64,000 nucleotides of DNA from Ypsolopha sequella (Eukaryota > Arthropoda > Insecta > Lepidoptera > Ypsolophidae), in assembly GCA_934047225.1 (NCBI GenBank), contig OW204005.1, positions 19,724,396 to 19,788,395 of the forward strand, written 5' to 3'. Made by a program: the position numbers and the translations under genes. The notes under the pieces were generated by a model, which saw only the letters and a list, made by a program, of their open reading frames with translations, did not search any database and had not been told where the DNA came from. Of the stretch, positions 21,491 to 31,716 are shown piece by piece (position 1 is the first letter of the stretch; each line of letters begins with the position of its first letter).

Positions 21491-21619
21491 TTAATCGCGT
21501 GCGACGGCACTTAGTTGAATCACAAGTGCAAGGAGCGTGACATACTGTTTAATCGCAAAAAACATCGTGTCACTTTCCTCGCACTTGTGATTCAACTAAG
21601 TGGCGTCGCGCGCGATTAA
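21491..21619. mobile_element. TTAA hairpin element R1
   Basis: TTAATCGCGTGCGACGGCAC on the left and GTGGCGTCGCGCGCGATTAA on the right, with about 53-bp arms. The right TTAA (21616-21619) is shared with R2. Confidence 0.8.
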
Positions 21620-22091
21620 CCCTAGCTCACTAACCTTAATTTCCAGTAACGTTATCACTAACCATTCGTAAATTTTACGACGGATTAAAACATCAATATT
21701 TATTAAATCAACTTTATTTATGACACACAACGACCTTAATTAGCAGTCTTAGTTTTCTCTTAATCAAATAACATAATCGGTTTGAGAATTAATTTACATT
21801 GAACAATGATTGCACATAGAGACAATATGCTCCCTGCAAATCGCTTTTTTGCAGCCCTTGCAGAAGTTAGTGGTCATACGACGTTTTTTTGCAGGGACAA
21901 TAACGACGATAACACAATATATCCCGATCTAATGAGCGTGCATCCGCAATGAGTGATTGCGGGTCACTAGCGATGCGAATTAGGAAGGTATAAGGAACGG
22001 GGGGGGTGGCGGGGGTGGGGATCCTACCAAAACACTAAATGTTCAAGGTACGCGTCGTCATTTTGACGAATGGTTAGTGAGCTAGGGTTAA
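21616..22091. mobile_element. TTAA element R2, 476 bp
   Basis: A perfect 20-bp TIR TTAACCCTAGCTCACTAACC at 21616 and its complement ending at 22091. Inside the left end a 28-bp insertion repeats CACTAACC before similarity to the right arm resumes (CATTCGTAAATTTTACGACG). Non-coding. Confidence 0.8.
21999..22020 (+). other. G-rich tract, G-quadruplex candidate
   Basis: Runs of 8, 2, 5 and 4 G separated by T, C and T within 22 bases, inside R2. The composition satisfies simple G4 rules on the plus strand. Confidence 0.6.
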
Positions 22092-22103
22092 ACACTGTGC
22101 TAC

Positions 22104-22165
22104 GGGACCTGCCCCTCTATTATGTATCTTTGGTTGCCAACTGGACTCAGTGTCTGTCAACTGGA
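22104..22165 (+). repeat. Fragment of element G
   Basis: CCTCTATTATGTATCTTTGG through GGACTCAGTGTCTGTC matches the first about 50 bp of G. The rest is missing. Confidence 0.6.
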
Positions 22166-22195
22166 CCGCTGATGATTTATTGGCTAACTTCAACA

Positions 22196-22376
22196 TCTAT
22201 CGCTATTGCTTTCAAAAGTACGCGTGATTGGCTAGAAGTGATGAGTCACGTCATTTCTAGCCAATCACGTTACAACACTAATCAAAGTCTTCTTGTACGA
22301 GTTCCACTATTTTATTTCTTTAATTATTGCAACTAGTTTCGTCAATCACGTTACCTTTAAAGCAATAGCGATAGAC
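22196..22376. mobile_element. Hairpin MITE interrupted by K
   Basis: TCTATCGCTATTGCTTTCAA at 22196 is inverted at 22355-22376, and GTGATTGGCTAGAA is inverted at 22251-22268. The right arm is split by K at 22274-22342 with its duplication. Confidence 0.75.
22274..22342 (+). mobile_element. Short retroposon K, simple copy
   Basis: About 70 bp, AACACTAATCAAAGTCTTCT to ACTAGTTTCGT, between direct repeats CAATCACGTTAC (22262-22273 and 22343-22354). Matches one half of the palindromic copy at 9650-9787. Confidence 0.75.
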
Positions 22377-22404
22377 GATTTCATGACTATTTCCTTACAC
22401 AATC

Positions 22405-22475
22405 GCACCTCTTGTCGATACTTATGCCTGAAGTACAGCGATAGGGCTAACCACCAATTACGCTGAGACGTAAAA
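22405..22475 (+). repeat. SINE body fragment
   Basis: GGGCTAACCACCAATTACGCTGAGACGTAA is a diverged version of the SINE segment GGGTTAACCACTCATCACGTTG.GACGTAA in the copies at 1569 and 18385. Confidence 0.5.
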
Positions 22476-22477
22476 AG

Positions 22478-22620
22478 TCAGCTGTTCCGTAGAAAAGTTA
22501 CACAGCTACCCGACCAAAATGTATGTAACAACAGTTTTTTGTTTCTAGATTTCTCGATTTTTTTTTCACGGGAACATATTGACGGGTACTATCGCCAGTT
22601 TTCGGCTTCCGTGACTTCAT
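22478..22620 (+). repeat. Repeat N
   Basis: CAGCTGTTCCGTAGAAAAGT...CCGACCAAAATGTATGTAAC...CGCCAGTTTTCGGCTTCCGT. It overlaps in content with the N copies at 14465 and 30310. Confidence 0.65.
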
Positions 22621-22684
22621 CTTAACACCTGTATATGACAATTTAAAATTGTATGGGTATAATAAAATGTCAAATTAAATTTAA

Positions 22685-22800
22685 ATTGTAATAATCGCCG
22701 GTGAAAATCGTAATGTGGTGAATCGCCATCCACTGTCCATTCTCGGAATGACCTCTGACAGCCCCTCGGGAATTCATGTCGTAACGATGCATTTTTATTA
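22685..22800 (+). repeat. SINE 3' fragment
   Basis: GTAATAATCGCCGGTGAAAA...TCGGAATGACCTCTGACAGCC...TCATGTCGTAACGA matches the 3' third of the SINE at 18385. Confidence 0.65.
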
Positions 22801-22975
22801 TTGATAGCCCGCAGCTGCATTCAAAACATTGAACTGCAAAAAAAAATTCACTGGCACTTGGCATTTGGTTTGAACACCTGCATTTATTCATGTATTCTGA
22901 ACACAATAATACAATTATTAAGGATGTCGTCTGTGCAAGAAAAGGAATTTAGACACCAAAAGTGAAATAACTATT

Positions 22976-23060
22976 TTTTAGGGTTCCGCACCCAAAGGCC
23001 AAATCACGTATGTCACAAATGTCACGGGTCTCTAGCTCTTAGACGGAATGAGATAGAAAC
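22976..23060 (-). repeat. F-like 3' end (minus strand)
   Basis: TTTTTAGGGTTCCGCACCCAAAGG is the reversed F 3' terminus. The body beyond it does not match the F copies here, so this is another retroposon with a shared 3' end. Similar ends occur at 36843 and 38213. Confidence 0.45.
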
Positions 23061-23429
23061 CTGAAATTTTAATATGTTGTGTCAAATGTTGACCCAAAAC
23101 CGAATTTTAAACTTGAAACGTTAAATTTTTTACATTTTAAATTTTTTATCCAAAATTTTCACAGTGTTTTATAATGCATTTGTGTGAATTTTAGTGTGGA
23201 CGGTTGCGTTCAAAAACAAAATATTTCGAAAAATATGGGACACTCCTGTACTGTAAGTTGACACTTTATTTCGGGGAAACAAAAAAATCCGGAAACCGTA
23301 CATCGTGGTGTCGTAATCTTTTCTCACAATACACGAGTTCAACACTCCCATAAAGTAAATGAATACATTACCCTTCCTTCACACAGGTCATTGTAACAAC
23401 TAACATCATGTCAACGGAGAATTGCAACA

Positions 23430-23609
23430 TTAAACAAGGGTTGTCACAAAAATTACATTTTTAAAATTCCAGTTTGTTTCCAAACCAGCGGGTCTACCGC
23501 GTAATTCTGATTTTCATCAACATACATCAACGTCGCACGCACGTCAAATTTCAATCTCAAGTTGATGTTGATGAAAATCAAAATTACGTGGTAGACCCGC
23601 AGTATTTAA
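23430..23609 (+). repeat. Repeat T, copy 1, split by S
   Basis: TTAAACAAGGGTTGTCACAAAAAT...GTTTCCAAACCAG, then S, then CAGTATTTAA. The unsplit copy T2 lies just beyond the A element (24224-24289), with CCAGTATTTAA intact. The pair flank A in direct orientation. Confidence 0.8.
23489..23599. mobile_element. CWG element S, copy 1
   Basis: 111 bp. Ends CGGGTCTACCGCGTAATTC and the inverse of CGGGTCTACCACGTAATTT, and similarity runs on into ATTTTCATCAACAT. Flanked by CAG (23486-23488 and 23600-23602). Repeat T2 shows the empty site. Confidence 0.85.
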
Positions 23610-24227
23610 GGCGCTACGGAAAAAAAATCGACACTTTTAGAACTTGCGTGTCTACTTCAGTAAAGAAGGTATTATTTTGATAATATAGTAAAATCTTTTT
23701 TTATGGATTTGTCAAACAGAAACGCGATTGGAGAAATTCGGCTCGATACAAATACTTATTGAAATGAAGTCTTTTTCGGCACCAATTCTCCTGGTTTGCC
23801 AATTTGGAATGACATATGGACTGCAATTATATTTTATTACATGGGTTTTAACATTATCTAGGACCAGCCCCCCTATTCTGTATCTTTAGTTGCCAACTGT
23901 AAGAGGTGCCTATCATCAAGAACATAGATAAAAACTGAAATTTCAAAATTGCCTTTAGTGGGTATTGAACTATTAACGAACTGTGTCGTCACTTCAAGTG
24001 CGAACATATCCTTGGGAAATCGGAATTCGATGGTATATCTATGTTTTTGATGATAGGCACCCCGTACAGAAGGCAACTTGAGATACATAATAGGCCCTCT
24101 GGTTAAACAAAATTTTGATAGCAACTTTAGTACATTTTATATTAATAAAAAACCAACTTTTTGCTACCTTTCTTCGAATCCGAATATGGAGTCACAGAGA
24201 CGCTAAAACTTTTACATATCGCCTTAA
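23606..24227 (-). mobile_element. TTAA element A carrying G
   Basis: Starts TTAAGGCGCTACGG and ends ATATCGCCTTAA. It is inserted between two T units with TTAA at each border (23606-23609, 24224-24227). G occupies 23868-24098. Confidence 0.88.
23868..24098 (-). mobile_element. CWG element G in A
   Basis: 231 bp, flanked by CAG (23865-23867) and CTG (24099-24101), at the same site of A as in the copies at 19616 and 51814, and in the same relative orientation as the 51814 copy. Confidence 0.88.
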
Positions 24228-24289
24228 ACAAGGGTTGTCACAAAAATGCCATTTTTAAAGTTCCAATTTGTTTCGAAACCAGTATTTAA
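24224..24289 (+). repeat. Repeat T, copy 2 (empty site for S)
   Basis: TTAAACAAGGGTTGTCACAA...GTTTCGAAACCAGTATTTAA, an uninterrupted 66-bp unit with TTAA at both ends. Confidence 0.8.
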
Positions 24290-24840
24290 TAAACAAATTA
24301 GTGTTACCATTATTTGTTTCCAAAAGCTGAGAGGTACAGTCAGCTTCACAAAGCAAATTATCATTTAAAAAAAAAAGCTATTGTATCTTCAATTTGGCAA
24401 TAAATAATGTAGCTAGTTATTTTATTATATTTATTGTTATGAATGTGGAGTCACCTAATTCAAAATTTGTGACGACAGAATGGGTATCATTAGCGAGTAC
24501 ATTTACGTTAAGTTCATTGTTATAATTATATAACAATTAATAATTATAGATAACAATTAATTTTAAAGACTAAAGTGTTTTTGCGGGTACAAGGAAAATA
24601 CTTCGGTCGTCACCTGCATCTCATCACTGCGCCTCGCCATACTTGCCAGTTTCCCGTAGACCACGAGACATGCAACTGTCTCGAAACGTCGGGCGTCCCC
24701 TTTTCGTAAAAAGGTAAAAATTGATCGCGGTAGACCCGATTATATATATTATAATAAGTTCAGTGTAGTTATTACAACTATGTTGTATGTACAATTAGTC
24801 TTAGGTACTAACTAATATACGTAAGTGTGTAGTTCTAACA
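24290..24840. other. No gene seen; a diverged repeat patch near 24640-24745
   Basis: ACCACGAGACATGCAACTGTCTCGAAACGTCGGG, here in part, is a motif I recognise as repetitive in Lepidoptera. GCGGTAGACCCGATT resembles the end of element S. Confidence 0.4.
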
Positions 24841-24844
24841 CCAA

Positions 24845-24990
24845 CTTTACGGATCGGTGGCTATTCGCTCCCCAGAAATTCGTCCCGAAAAGTATTTATT
24901 TTTGGTGTAAATTTGTTCCGCTACAAAAAATATATTCAGTAAATGAAAATTCGTCCTCTTTTTTTGGGTGTCGATTCGTTCCCTTCGTCT
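24845..24990 (+). repeat. Repeat X, copy 1
   Basis: GGATCGGTGGCTATTCGCTCC with repeated ATTCGTCC/ATTCGTTCC words. A second copy at 32934-33025 begins GGTCGGTGGACATTCGCTCC. Confidence 0.6.
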
Positions 24991-24999
24991 TGACAATGG

Positions 25000-25624
25000 A
25001 TCTTATACCTAAATTTCTATTTATTTTATATAAGAGTACTATCCCTTTAAAGTTTAGTTTACAGAAAGTATGTGAAGGTCAAGAGATCAAACACAAGATA
25101 CATATAAAAAAAATTCAATGCGTATAATTATATATGTTCCCTTTCAAAGCTTCGCCATTATTCATACTCTTTAAATTTGTGCTAACTGTAACTTGTTGGG
25201 AAAATGATTTCTTACAAAAAATATTTTTTGTAGGTATACAATGCATGAATTTTAAAATTAAATAAATAAAATAAAAATCTTTTATTTCGGACAACTTTGA
25301 ATCCATAGAATATTAGTAAACTTAATAGTAGGTTAGTAACAAGGAAAAAAATATATAAACTATAAACATAAGAAAATAAAAAAATGGAAGCACTGGGAAC
25401 AACCCTAAAATAAATTCCGAGTGTTGCCTCATAAATTGCGACCTTACATTACACCTGCTTAATATATATGACAGGTGGCTGTGGCGACACGCCTTGGTGA
25501 CATCAGCAGTTCAGAGTACAATCGGCGACGCACCCAAAGTTGCACGATTTGTTTGATTGTACCTATATGTAACCCTTGTATGAGCAAAAATTTGAACTGC
25601 CATGGTTTTCTGTTAAGAAAGACA
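25000..25624. other. No gene seen
   Basis: AT-rich with AATAAATAAAATAAAAATC near 25260, a likely reversed retroposon tail. Nothing else is supportable. Confidence 0.4.
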
Positions 25625-25805
25625 GAAGAAAGAAAGAAAGAAAAGAGCTTTATTTCAAACACCACAGAAAACAAAACAAAAAAATAAAACAAATTACAAA
25701 CGAAATAGCCATATTCTGTGGTTATGAAAAAGGAGTCCAGTTTAGCTTAATGCCACAGCCGAAGCTACAGCGCTGGTATTCTGCTGAATCCTACTAAAAT
25801 TAAAA
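25625..25805 (-). repeat. LINE-like 3' UTR with (GAAA)n, minus strand
   Basis: GAAGAAAGAAAGAAAGAAAAGAGC followed by TTTATTTCAAAC mirrors 11011-11260. Both include ACAGCGCTGGT about 150 bp further on. Read reversed it is a 3' UTR with an AATAAA signal and (TTTC)n tail. Confidence 0.5.
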
Positions 25806-26060
25806 CTAATAACTAAAACATAATAATGTAAACATTATAACATCATCTAAACAATATCAAACTTAAAGTAAAAAGCGTAAAGTGTAAAATACATACAAAT
25901 GATAAGAAAAATGAATAAATCGTAGTCGATTAATAAGTAAATATGTAAATCTGAAATAAATAAACTAATAATAGTATAAAAAAGTGGTTGTGAGTGTACA
26001 ACACAGTTTAGTATGTCATGTAATCGATGAAGCACGACGATATGAATGTAGAATCTTTGA

Positions 26061-26292
26061 GTTTAGTTTATATATTTGTCACCGACATGATAGCCGTTGG
26101 GGCTGAAAGGCGTTGGAATGGAGACCACATAACAAAGCAAAGCGTAGCGTAAGCCGACCTCGTGCCCGCTGGACCGACGACCTGAAGGATGTTGCGGGTA
26201 GCAGCTGGAGGAGGATGACGGAGGACCGCCAAGAGTGGCGAAATTTTGGAGAGGTATATGTCCAGCAGTGGGCGAACCTGATGGATGAATAG
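26061..26292 (+). pseudogene. RTE-like LINE ORF2 C-terminus
   Basis: From about 26147 an open frame reads RARWTDDLKDVAGSSW...EDRQEWRNFGEVYVQQWANL ending MDE and TAG at 26290-26292, the classic C-terminus of RTE-type endonuclease/reverse transcriptases. Upstream codons are frameshifted. The 3' side has ATGGATGAAT, the start of the usual GATG-type tail. 5'-truncated. Confidence 0.8.
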
Positions 26293-26464
26293 GTTTGGTT
26301 TCGAAGTATTCTCATAAAAGAATGATTGGTAATTCGACGAATTCCCTGAAATGGATTATACTAGAACAAATTTGCAACGATTTTGACCATAAATATTATT
26401 AGAGTGTATTACAAACTAGAAAATATCAATCAGAAACAAATCCAAAGACAAGAATTTGAAAAAA

Positions 26465-26545
26465 TTCCCCGGGCCAAGATTCGAACCTGCGACCTCTTGT
26501 TATCAAGACAAGCGCGCTACCAATTGCGCTACCGAGGTTCCTATA
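26465..26545 (-). repeat. tRNA-derived SINE head, minus strand
   Basis: On the minus strand: A box TAGCGCAATTGGTAGC, a paired anticodon arm CTTGT/ACAAG with a 7-base loop, and B box GGTTCGAATCT. The acceptor stem is poor and a non-tRNA body follows towards 26400, so this is a SINE rather than a functional tRNA. A related truncated copy is at 56240-56335. Confidence 0.7.
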
Positions 26546-27070
26546 CAGACTAGTGAATTCTTCCATCATACTTGTCCACTGTTATTTGTGCATCTGCTTG
26601 ATATACTAGCTTGTACTGCACATACAGAACGCTCACGAGGGCGTTATGTGATTTCACGCCTTGTTTTGACCCTATAGACTATTTAACGGCCATTAGAAAA
26701 GTATCAGTTAAGTAATCGGAGTGCTCAGACTAAATAAAAACTCAAGACAGAGCAATGTGAACATTGAAGTGAGGCCGGTTTTGTAAACATGTGTGAGAGT
26801 TTTCATGTATTTTTCTTTCTGTATCGAAAAGACAAAGGCAGGACGCCCAAAATAGGGTTAGTCCTGTCAAATAAATTAAGTTGTGTTGCGCCGAATCGAC
26901 AACACTGTCTACCCTGGCGTTATACAAATAACTATTATTTAAAAAATTTCAAATATTTTTATTGGCAAACTTGACCTCCTCATTTCTTTTCCAGTCAAAG
27001 TCAGTTCTATCACAAAATAGATACTACCAGAAGGCCGACTCGGCGAGAAAACAGACGCACACATGCATAG

Positions 27071-27232
27071 ACGCGTACAGTGCTCCCTAAGTGATAATGA
27101 GCATACAAATCTTCGCCAAAGTTCGTATTTCCTTACACTTTCTATACAATCAATACGGTCACGTGGTACGTCCGGTCGCTCGGCTATAGATTTGTATGCG
27201 CATTATTACTTTGGGAGTACTGTACGTGCGAT
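27071..27232. mobile_element. Hairpin MITE, about 43-bp arms
   Basis: GCGTACAGTGCTCCCTAAGT at 27073 is inverted at 27213-27232 (GGGAGTACTGTACGTGC), and ATGAGCATACAAATCTT pairs with AGATTTGTATGCGCAT. Confidence 0.65.
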
Positions 27233-27302
27233 GATCTCGGCAGAATTTCGTATTCGTCGGCATTCGACCGACTACATCCGAGATCGTCGTACGTACGCGT
27301 CT

Positions 27303-27720
27303 ATTTATTTATTTATTCAACTTACATCTATCTTTACAGGACTAACCTGAGACGATAGTGTAGCTACTAACTTAAACATAATACAATTTATTATCAACAA
27401 AAAACAAAAACACAAAATCAAAAATAAAAATACACAATAGAAAATAATATAAATAACACAAAGATTTAGACCTAATTTACATAACACAAAACACACAATG
27501 TAGCTTTTGTGAATTCATTCAAAGAGCAATAAAACACGTATTTTACCGCCACCTTATTGATTGTACGAAAAGCTCGCGTAAGGGGTGCATCCGACAACAG
27601 TTTAGTTCGGGCGCATGGCACGACCAGCAGGCACGGCCACCGCCACCGCCACACGTAGCGCTCCGGCTCCGGCTCCGGCTCCGGCACATAGATGTGCGTG
27701 CGCCTGTTTTCGCTAGTCAT
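27303..27720 (-). pseudogene. LINE ORF2 C-terminus and 3' UTR, minus strand
   Basis: The minus-strand frame 27720-27472 contains SDAPLTRAFRTINKVAVKY...CSLNEFTKATL, which I recognise as a lepidopteran LINE C-terminus. The 3' UTR ends in GTTGAATAAATAAATAAATAG, an AATA-type tail at 27303. Near its truncated start a GGAGCC microsatellite (27660-27685) encodes a PEPEPEPE run. Clade not assigned. Confidence 0.6.
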
Positions 27721-27929
27721 AAGGAGTGAACCTTCTGTAAGTGGTTATTTTGTGGTTCTATGCACGCCACTGCCCGAAGGGCACGTCTACTTCAGCAGTC
27801 GACCATTTCCGTTACTTCTAAGTGGATGATTGGATCAATTTACCCGAAATTATATTTTTGGGTCAACTCTAATTACATACTTTTTGTTGTTGTTGACCTA
27901 GCACGTGGAACCAGGGATTCTATATTTTC

Positions 27930-28354
27930 TTAAGGCGATATGCGAAAAAAATACGGGTGTTTCTTTTCTGTGTACTTCATGAAATACATGGAAAATTTTA
28001 ATGCATTTCTGGTATATGCATTTTGACTATATAATCTAGGGTTTTGAAATTGGAAAACATGTTTGGATAAATTTTCCTCGATAGAAATAATTTTTGAAAT
28101 GAGGTCTTCAAATACACTTTTTCTCCTCGTTTGACGAATAGGTACCATGTACAGAACTCAAACATATTTTATTAGGTGTGTTTCAACAATACCTAGAGAT
28201 TTAACATTTGAAATTTTGCTAGCTATTTTAGTTTTTTTAATAAAAATTATAAAACTAAAATCTTTCGCTTTCGCCCTGAATCCGCCCCGCTCGCACTGAG
28301 CGTGTTTTCGCTTGGAGTGATAGTGACAAAAATAAAATTCGCATAGCCTCTTAA
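27930..28354 (-). mobile_element. TTAA element, subfamily B, 425 bp
   Basis: TTAAGGCGATATGCG at 27930 and CGCATAGCCTCTTAA ending at 28354. Full length and little decayed. The 72-codon minus-strand frame in it aligns by position with frames in subfamily A but is not a known protein. Confidence 0.9.
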
Positions 28355-28547
28355 TAGAGATAAAGTTTTACTTTTGGATAGTCCACACGACAAGTCTGCG
28401 CACAACTCGGCCGGCAAGCCGTTCAGAATCTCCGGTAGAAGGTATTCCCACTTCCTCATGCCGTAGGCGTTAGTATATCTTGGCAGTCGATATACAGGGA
28501 GGTAGGATAATTATGTGACGTTATATATTGTATTTATTTATTTATTG

Positions 28548-28827
28548 CTAACACCTTGCATTAGGATACAGTTTGTAATTCTTCATTTCTAACACCTTGC
28601 ATTAGGATACAGTTTGTAATTCTTCATTTCTAACACCTTGCATTAGGATACAGTTTGTAATTCTTCATTTCTAACACCTTGCATTAGGATACAGTTTGTA
28701 ATTCTTCATTTCTAACACCTTGCATTAGGACACAGTTTGTAATTCTTCATTGCTAACACCTTGCATTAGGATACAGTTTGTAATTCTTCATTTCTAACAC
28801 CTTGCATTAGGATACAGTTTGTAATTC
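28548..28827 (+). repeat. 41-bp minisatellite, about 6.8 copies
   Basis: The unit beginning CTAACACCTTGCATTAGGAT recurs at 28548, 28589, 28630, 28671, 28712, 28753 and 28794. Copies are nearly identical, with one ATACAG to ACACAG change and one CATTGCTAAC junction variant. Confidence 0.97.
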
Positions 28828-29207
28828 ACCATGAGTATTACCAAGCATAAAAGAATTACCAGGAGTACTACAAATACTGTAATATCAATAAGAAAGAATC
28901 CCATTTTTGGAAAATGTATTGAAGGGCGACGTATTCCGGGCCCAGCATAAATATTATAAATAATCAAGCAAATTATTTATTTAAAAAGGTACACCAACAG
29001 CACAAGTATTGTTACACTTAAAAAGAGCTTACATTTTCGTAAATATTCTGATACATGCGCCACTTATAGGTATACACAACGTTTGACAAGTAATTATAAA
29101 CAAAAAGGAGTAAAACATCACATTACAATATGAAAAATACACAAAAGGATATAGTTTACAAACAATTAAAAAAAACTACAAACTAAAATTACCTAACTAA
29201 ACACTTA
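28828..29207. other. No gene seen
   Basis: AT-rich flank of the minisatellite. It may be a reversed LINE 3' UTR (AAAAAGGTACACCAACAGCA) but there is no second copy here. Confidence 0.35.
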
Positions 29208-29434
29208 CCCCCGGTTTCTGAAAGGCCAATCAATTTTAACAGTAGATTAAAAAATAATTATCTGCGGATTAAGCCAGAAAAAGTGGGAATTTTACATTGA
29301 AATCAAAAATTAACTAAGTTAATTATTGATTCATCACTATTCAGACTTCATATATGCTTTATTTTCACCGTTATTTGCGGTTAAAGTTTTTTTAATCTAC
29401 TGTTAACTTTGATTGGCCTTTCAGAAACCGGGGG
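29208..29434. mobile_element. TA-flanked MITE with CCCCCGGTTTCTGAAAGG TIR
   Basis: CCCCCGGTTTCTGAAAGGCC at 29208 is exactly inverted at the right end (29434), with about 45-bp arms. TA on both sides (29206-29207, 29435-29436) indicates the Tc1/mariner superfamily. 227 bp, non-coding. Confidence 0.85.
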
Positions 29435-29700
29435 TATATATACTAAATTAAATCTTAACCTTAGGAAGATAATTAAATATTACCAAATTAAAACCTACCA
29501 CCTACTGATTACAAAAGGACATTATTATTATTATATATTATTACATGTATACATTATTGTATTGTAGGACTACATAATACTTTTACAAAATCACAATGTC
29601 ACACAGAAGCTTGTATAATTCCTAACTCAATAACTACTAAATTTTTTACAAAGAACCTTGTCATGGTGAGCCAGCGACATATAGATAAAAAAATATATAT

Positions 29701-29972
29701 ACAAGGTGACTTTTTGATCATCGTCCAAATTCATACTAGAGGCTTGGTAAGTGATCAGTATCATGAATCGATTACAATTTTTGTGAAATTCGTATAATGA
29801 AGTTTCGACTTCCCATATATTATGAGTAATTCACTTCCAGTCCTGAGTGAATCACTATGGGGAGTCGAAATTTAGTTTTATGAATTTTACAAAAATCGTT
29901 ATTGGTTCATGATACTGATCACTTATCAAGCCTCCAGTATGAATTTGGACGATGATCAAAAAGTCACCTTGT
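29701..29972. mobile_element. Element M, copy 1 (foldback)
   Basis: ACAAGGTGACTTTTTGATCA opens it and its complement closes it. The arms run nearly the whole length (272 bp), including GTCCAAATTCATACT and GTAAGTGATCAGTATCATGA. Other copies are at 30424-30690 and 36291-36532. Confidence 0.85.
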
Positions 29973-30117
29973 ATATTATTATATGTATACATTATTGCAT
30001 TGTAGAACTACATAATAATACTTACTACAAAATCACAATGTCACACAGAAGCTTGTATAATTCCTAACTGTCGAAAAATAAACTGCCAAGCCGAAAACTG
30101 ACGAAAATTGAAAGACA

Positions 30118-30155
30118 CTGTTACGCGGGCGAAGCCGCGGGCAAAAGCTTGTTGA
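30118..30155 (+). repeat. 3' end of the Helitron-like repeat
   Basis: ACGCGGGCGAAGCCGCGGGC (a hairpin) then AAAAGCTTGT, corresponding to the minus-strand end at 17826. Confidence 0.5.
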
Positions 30156-30309
30156 TTATTATATGCGTGAGTACAGTACGTAAAAATATTAAATAAAGTA
30201 AATAGGTAAATGGACGGACACCTAGTTAAACGAAAATTATAGAATGAAGACACGAATTGACACTACCTCAAAATGAGGTCAAAATGGAGTTTATTCTGTG
30301 TGATAATAT

Positions 30310-30790
30310 GATGTTGCGGAAGCCGGAAACTGGCGATAATACTCGACCATTCTAACAACTTTTAGTATAAAACCAAACCACAAATCGCGAAAAAAAAAAA
30401 CAGCAGTTCCATAGAAAAGATATACTAGGTGAATTTGTGAACATCGTCCAAATTCATACTTGAGCCTTGGTAAGTGATCAGCATCATGAACCAATAACGA
30501 TTTTTGCAAAATTCATAAAATTAAATTTTGAATCCCCATAGTGATTCACTCAGGACTGGAAGTGATTTACTATGGGAAGTCGAAATTTCATTATACGAAT
30601 TTTACAAAAGTTGTTTTCGATTTATGATACTGATAACTTACCAAGCCTCCAGTGTGAATTTGGACGATGATCAAAAAGTCACCTTATATATCTACTTTTA
30701 CCTAATCGACCAAAATGTATGAAACAGTGATTTTTTTCACGTTTTATCGGTCTTTTTTTCACGAAAAGTTGTTCGTATTGATGAGTCAGT
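30310..30790 (-). repeat. Repeat N split by element M
   Basis: N sequence at 30310-30423 (AACTGGCGATAATACTCGACC...TTCCATAGAAAAG) resumes at 30691-30790 (CTAATCGACCAAAATGTATG), with M between. The unsplit copy at 22478 shows the original continuity. Confidence 0.7.
30424..30690. mobile_element. Element M, copy 2, nested in N
   Basis: Starts ACTAGGTGAATTTGTGAACA (diverged terminus) and ends AAAAAGTCACCTTATATA. The internal arms match copy 1. Confidence 0.8.
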
Positions 30791-31212
30791 AGTTATATAG
30801 TCTCAGACGAAATCATTAAGGTATCAAAGAAATAACGAGTGGTCTCAAACGAAGTAATGTAGGGCTTCAAACGAGACGTTTTATATTTTTACGAAAATTA
30901 CATGCATTACTTAACGCATTCGATTTCTTTAACAGCGTGTTTTACGGTTACAGAAATGATGTCAATCCTAAAACAAATATGTACCTAATTACAAAAATAA
31001 AACACAGATAGAGTATTGGCAAATCACTTCAAAAACTACGATTCATTTTAAATATTTTAACTTATAAATCACTGTACTGGACACATGGACACTTTGGATT
31101 ATTCAACCAAATATTATTGAATTAACACTTAAGGCGCCTCTTCCCAGCGTCATCCGAAAATGACTAATGATTAAGTTATTTATCTTAAATAGTATATTTA
31201 AAAATTATAATA
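30791..31212. other. No gene or clear repeat seen
   Basis: AT-rich, no long frames and no duplicate within the window. Confidence 0.4.
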
Positions 31213-31215
31213 TTT

Positions 31216-31261
<46 letters not shown>

Positions 31262-31272
31262 GTACATATACC
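31213..31272. repeat. (TA)n microsatellite
   Basis: A run of TATATA with few interruptions. Confidence 0.95.
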
Positions 31273-31534
31273 AGTGGCGAGGGGTGGGATTATGACGGTG
31301 GTAAGCCGATCCAAGATCGTGATGCAAGCGCCAATTCTTAATGTTTCTTCAGAAGATAAGCCTCACTTTCACCATACAAAATGTGTTCGAATCAGAGAAT
31401 AATAAACATTGAAAGCAAAACATTTTGTTCAGTTTGCAACTGCCTGTCATCCACGTGATCCACGTATATCTATCGAACAAACCGATGCTTCGGTTGTCGT
31501 AACAGCCTCTGCTCAAAGCGAACGTCAAAACTAA

Positions 31535-31675
31535 AATTTAGTGCTGTCAAAACTAAAATTATTCCAATGTAATTTCACTCATGTTCCTTACATTTAAGGG
31601 CCATTTTGCAAAAAGAAAATTTAGTTTTGACATAACTAAAACTAGAATAAAGCCTCCAAAATCGGCTTTATTGTC
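31535..31675. repeat. Diverged copy of the 600-767 MITE
   Basis: TTTAGTGCTGTCAAAACTAA on the left, and on the right AATAAAGCCTCCAAAATCGGCTTTATTG, matching the two arms of the earlier element. Confidence 0.55.
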
Positions 31676-31716
31676 AGGTACTATATACTCTTAATAATCG
31701 AATATAATATTTCATA

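Noticed and set aside
26465..26545. Functional tRNA gene on the minus strand
   Set aside because: D and anticodon arms pair, but the acceptor stem does not, and the sequence continues into a repeated non-tRNA body, as expected for a SINE.
28548..28827. CRISPR-like array
   Set aside because: Units are contiguous 41-bp tandem repeats with no variable spacers, in a eukaryotic repeat setting.
31275..31520. Possible hAT element starting CCAGTGGCGAGGGGTGGG
   Set aside because: The left terminus looks plausible, but no matching inverted right end or 8-bp duplication was found nearby.
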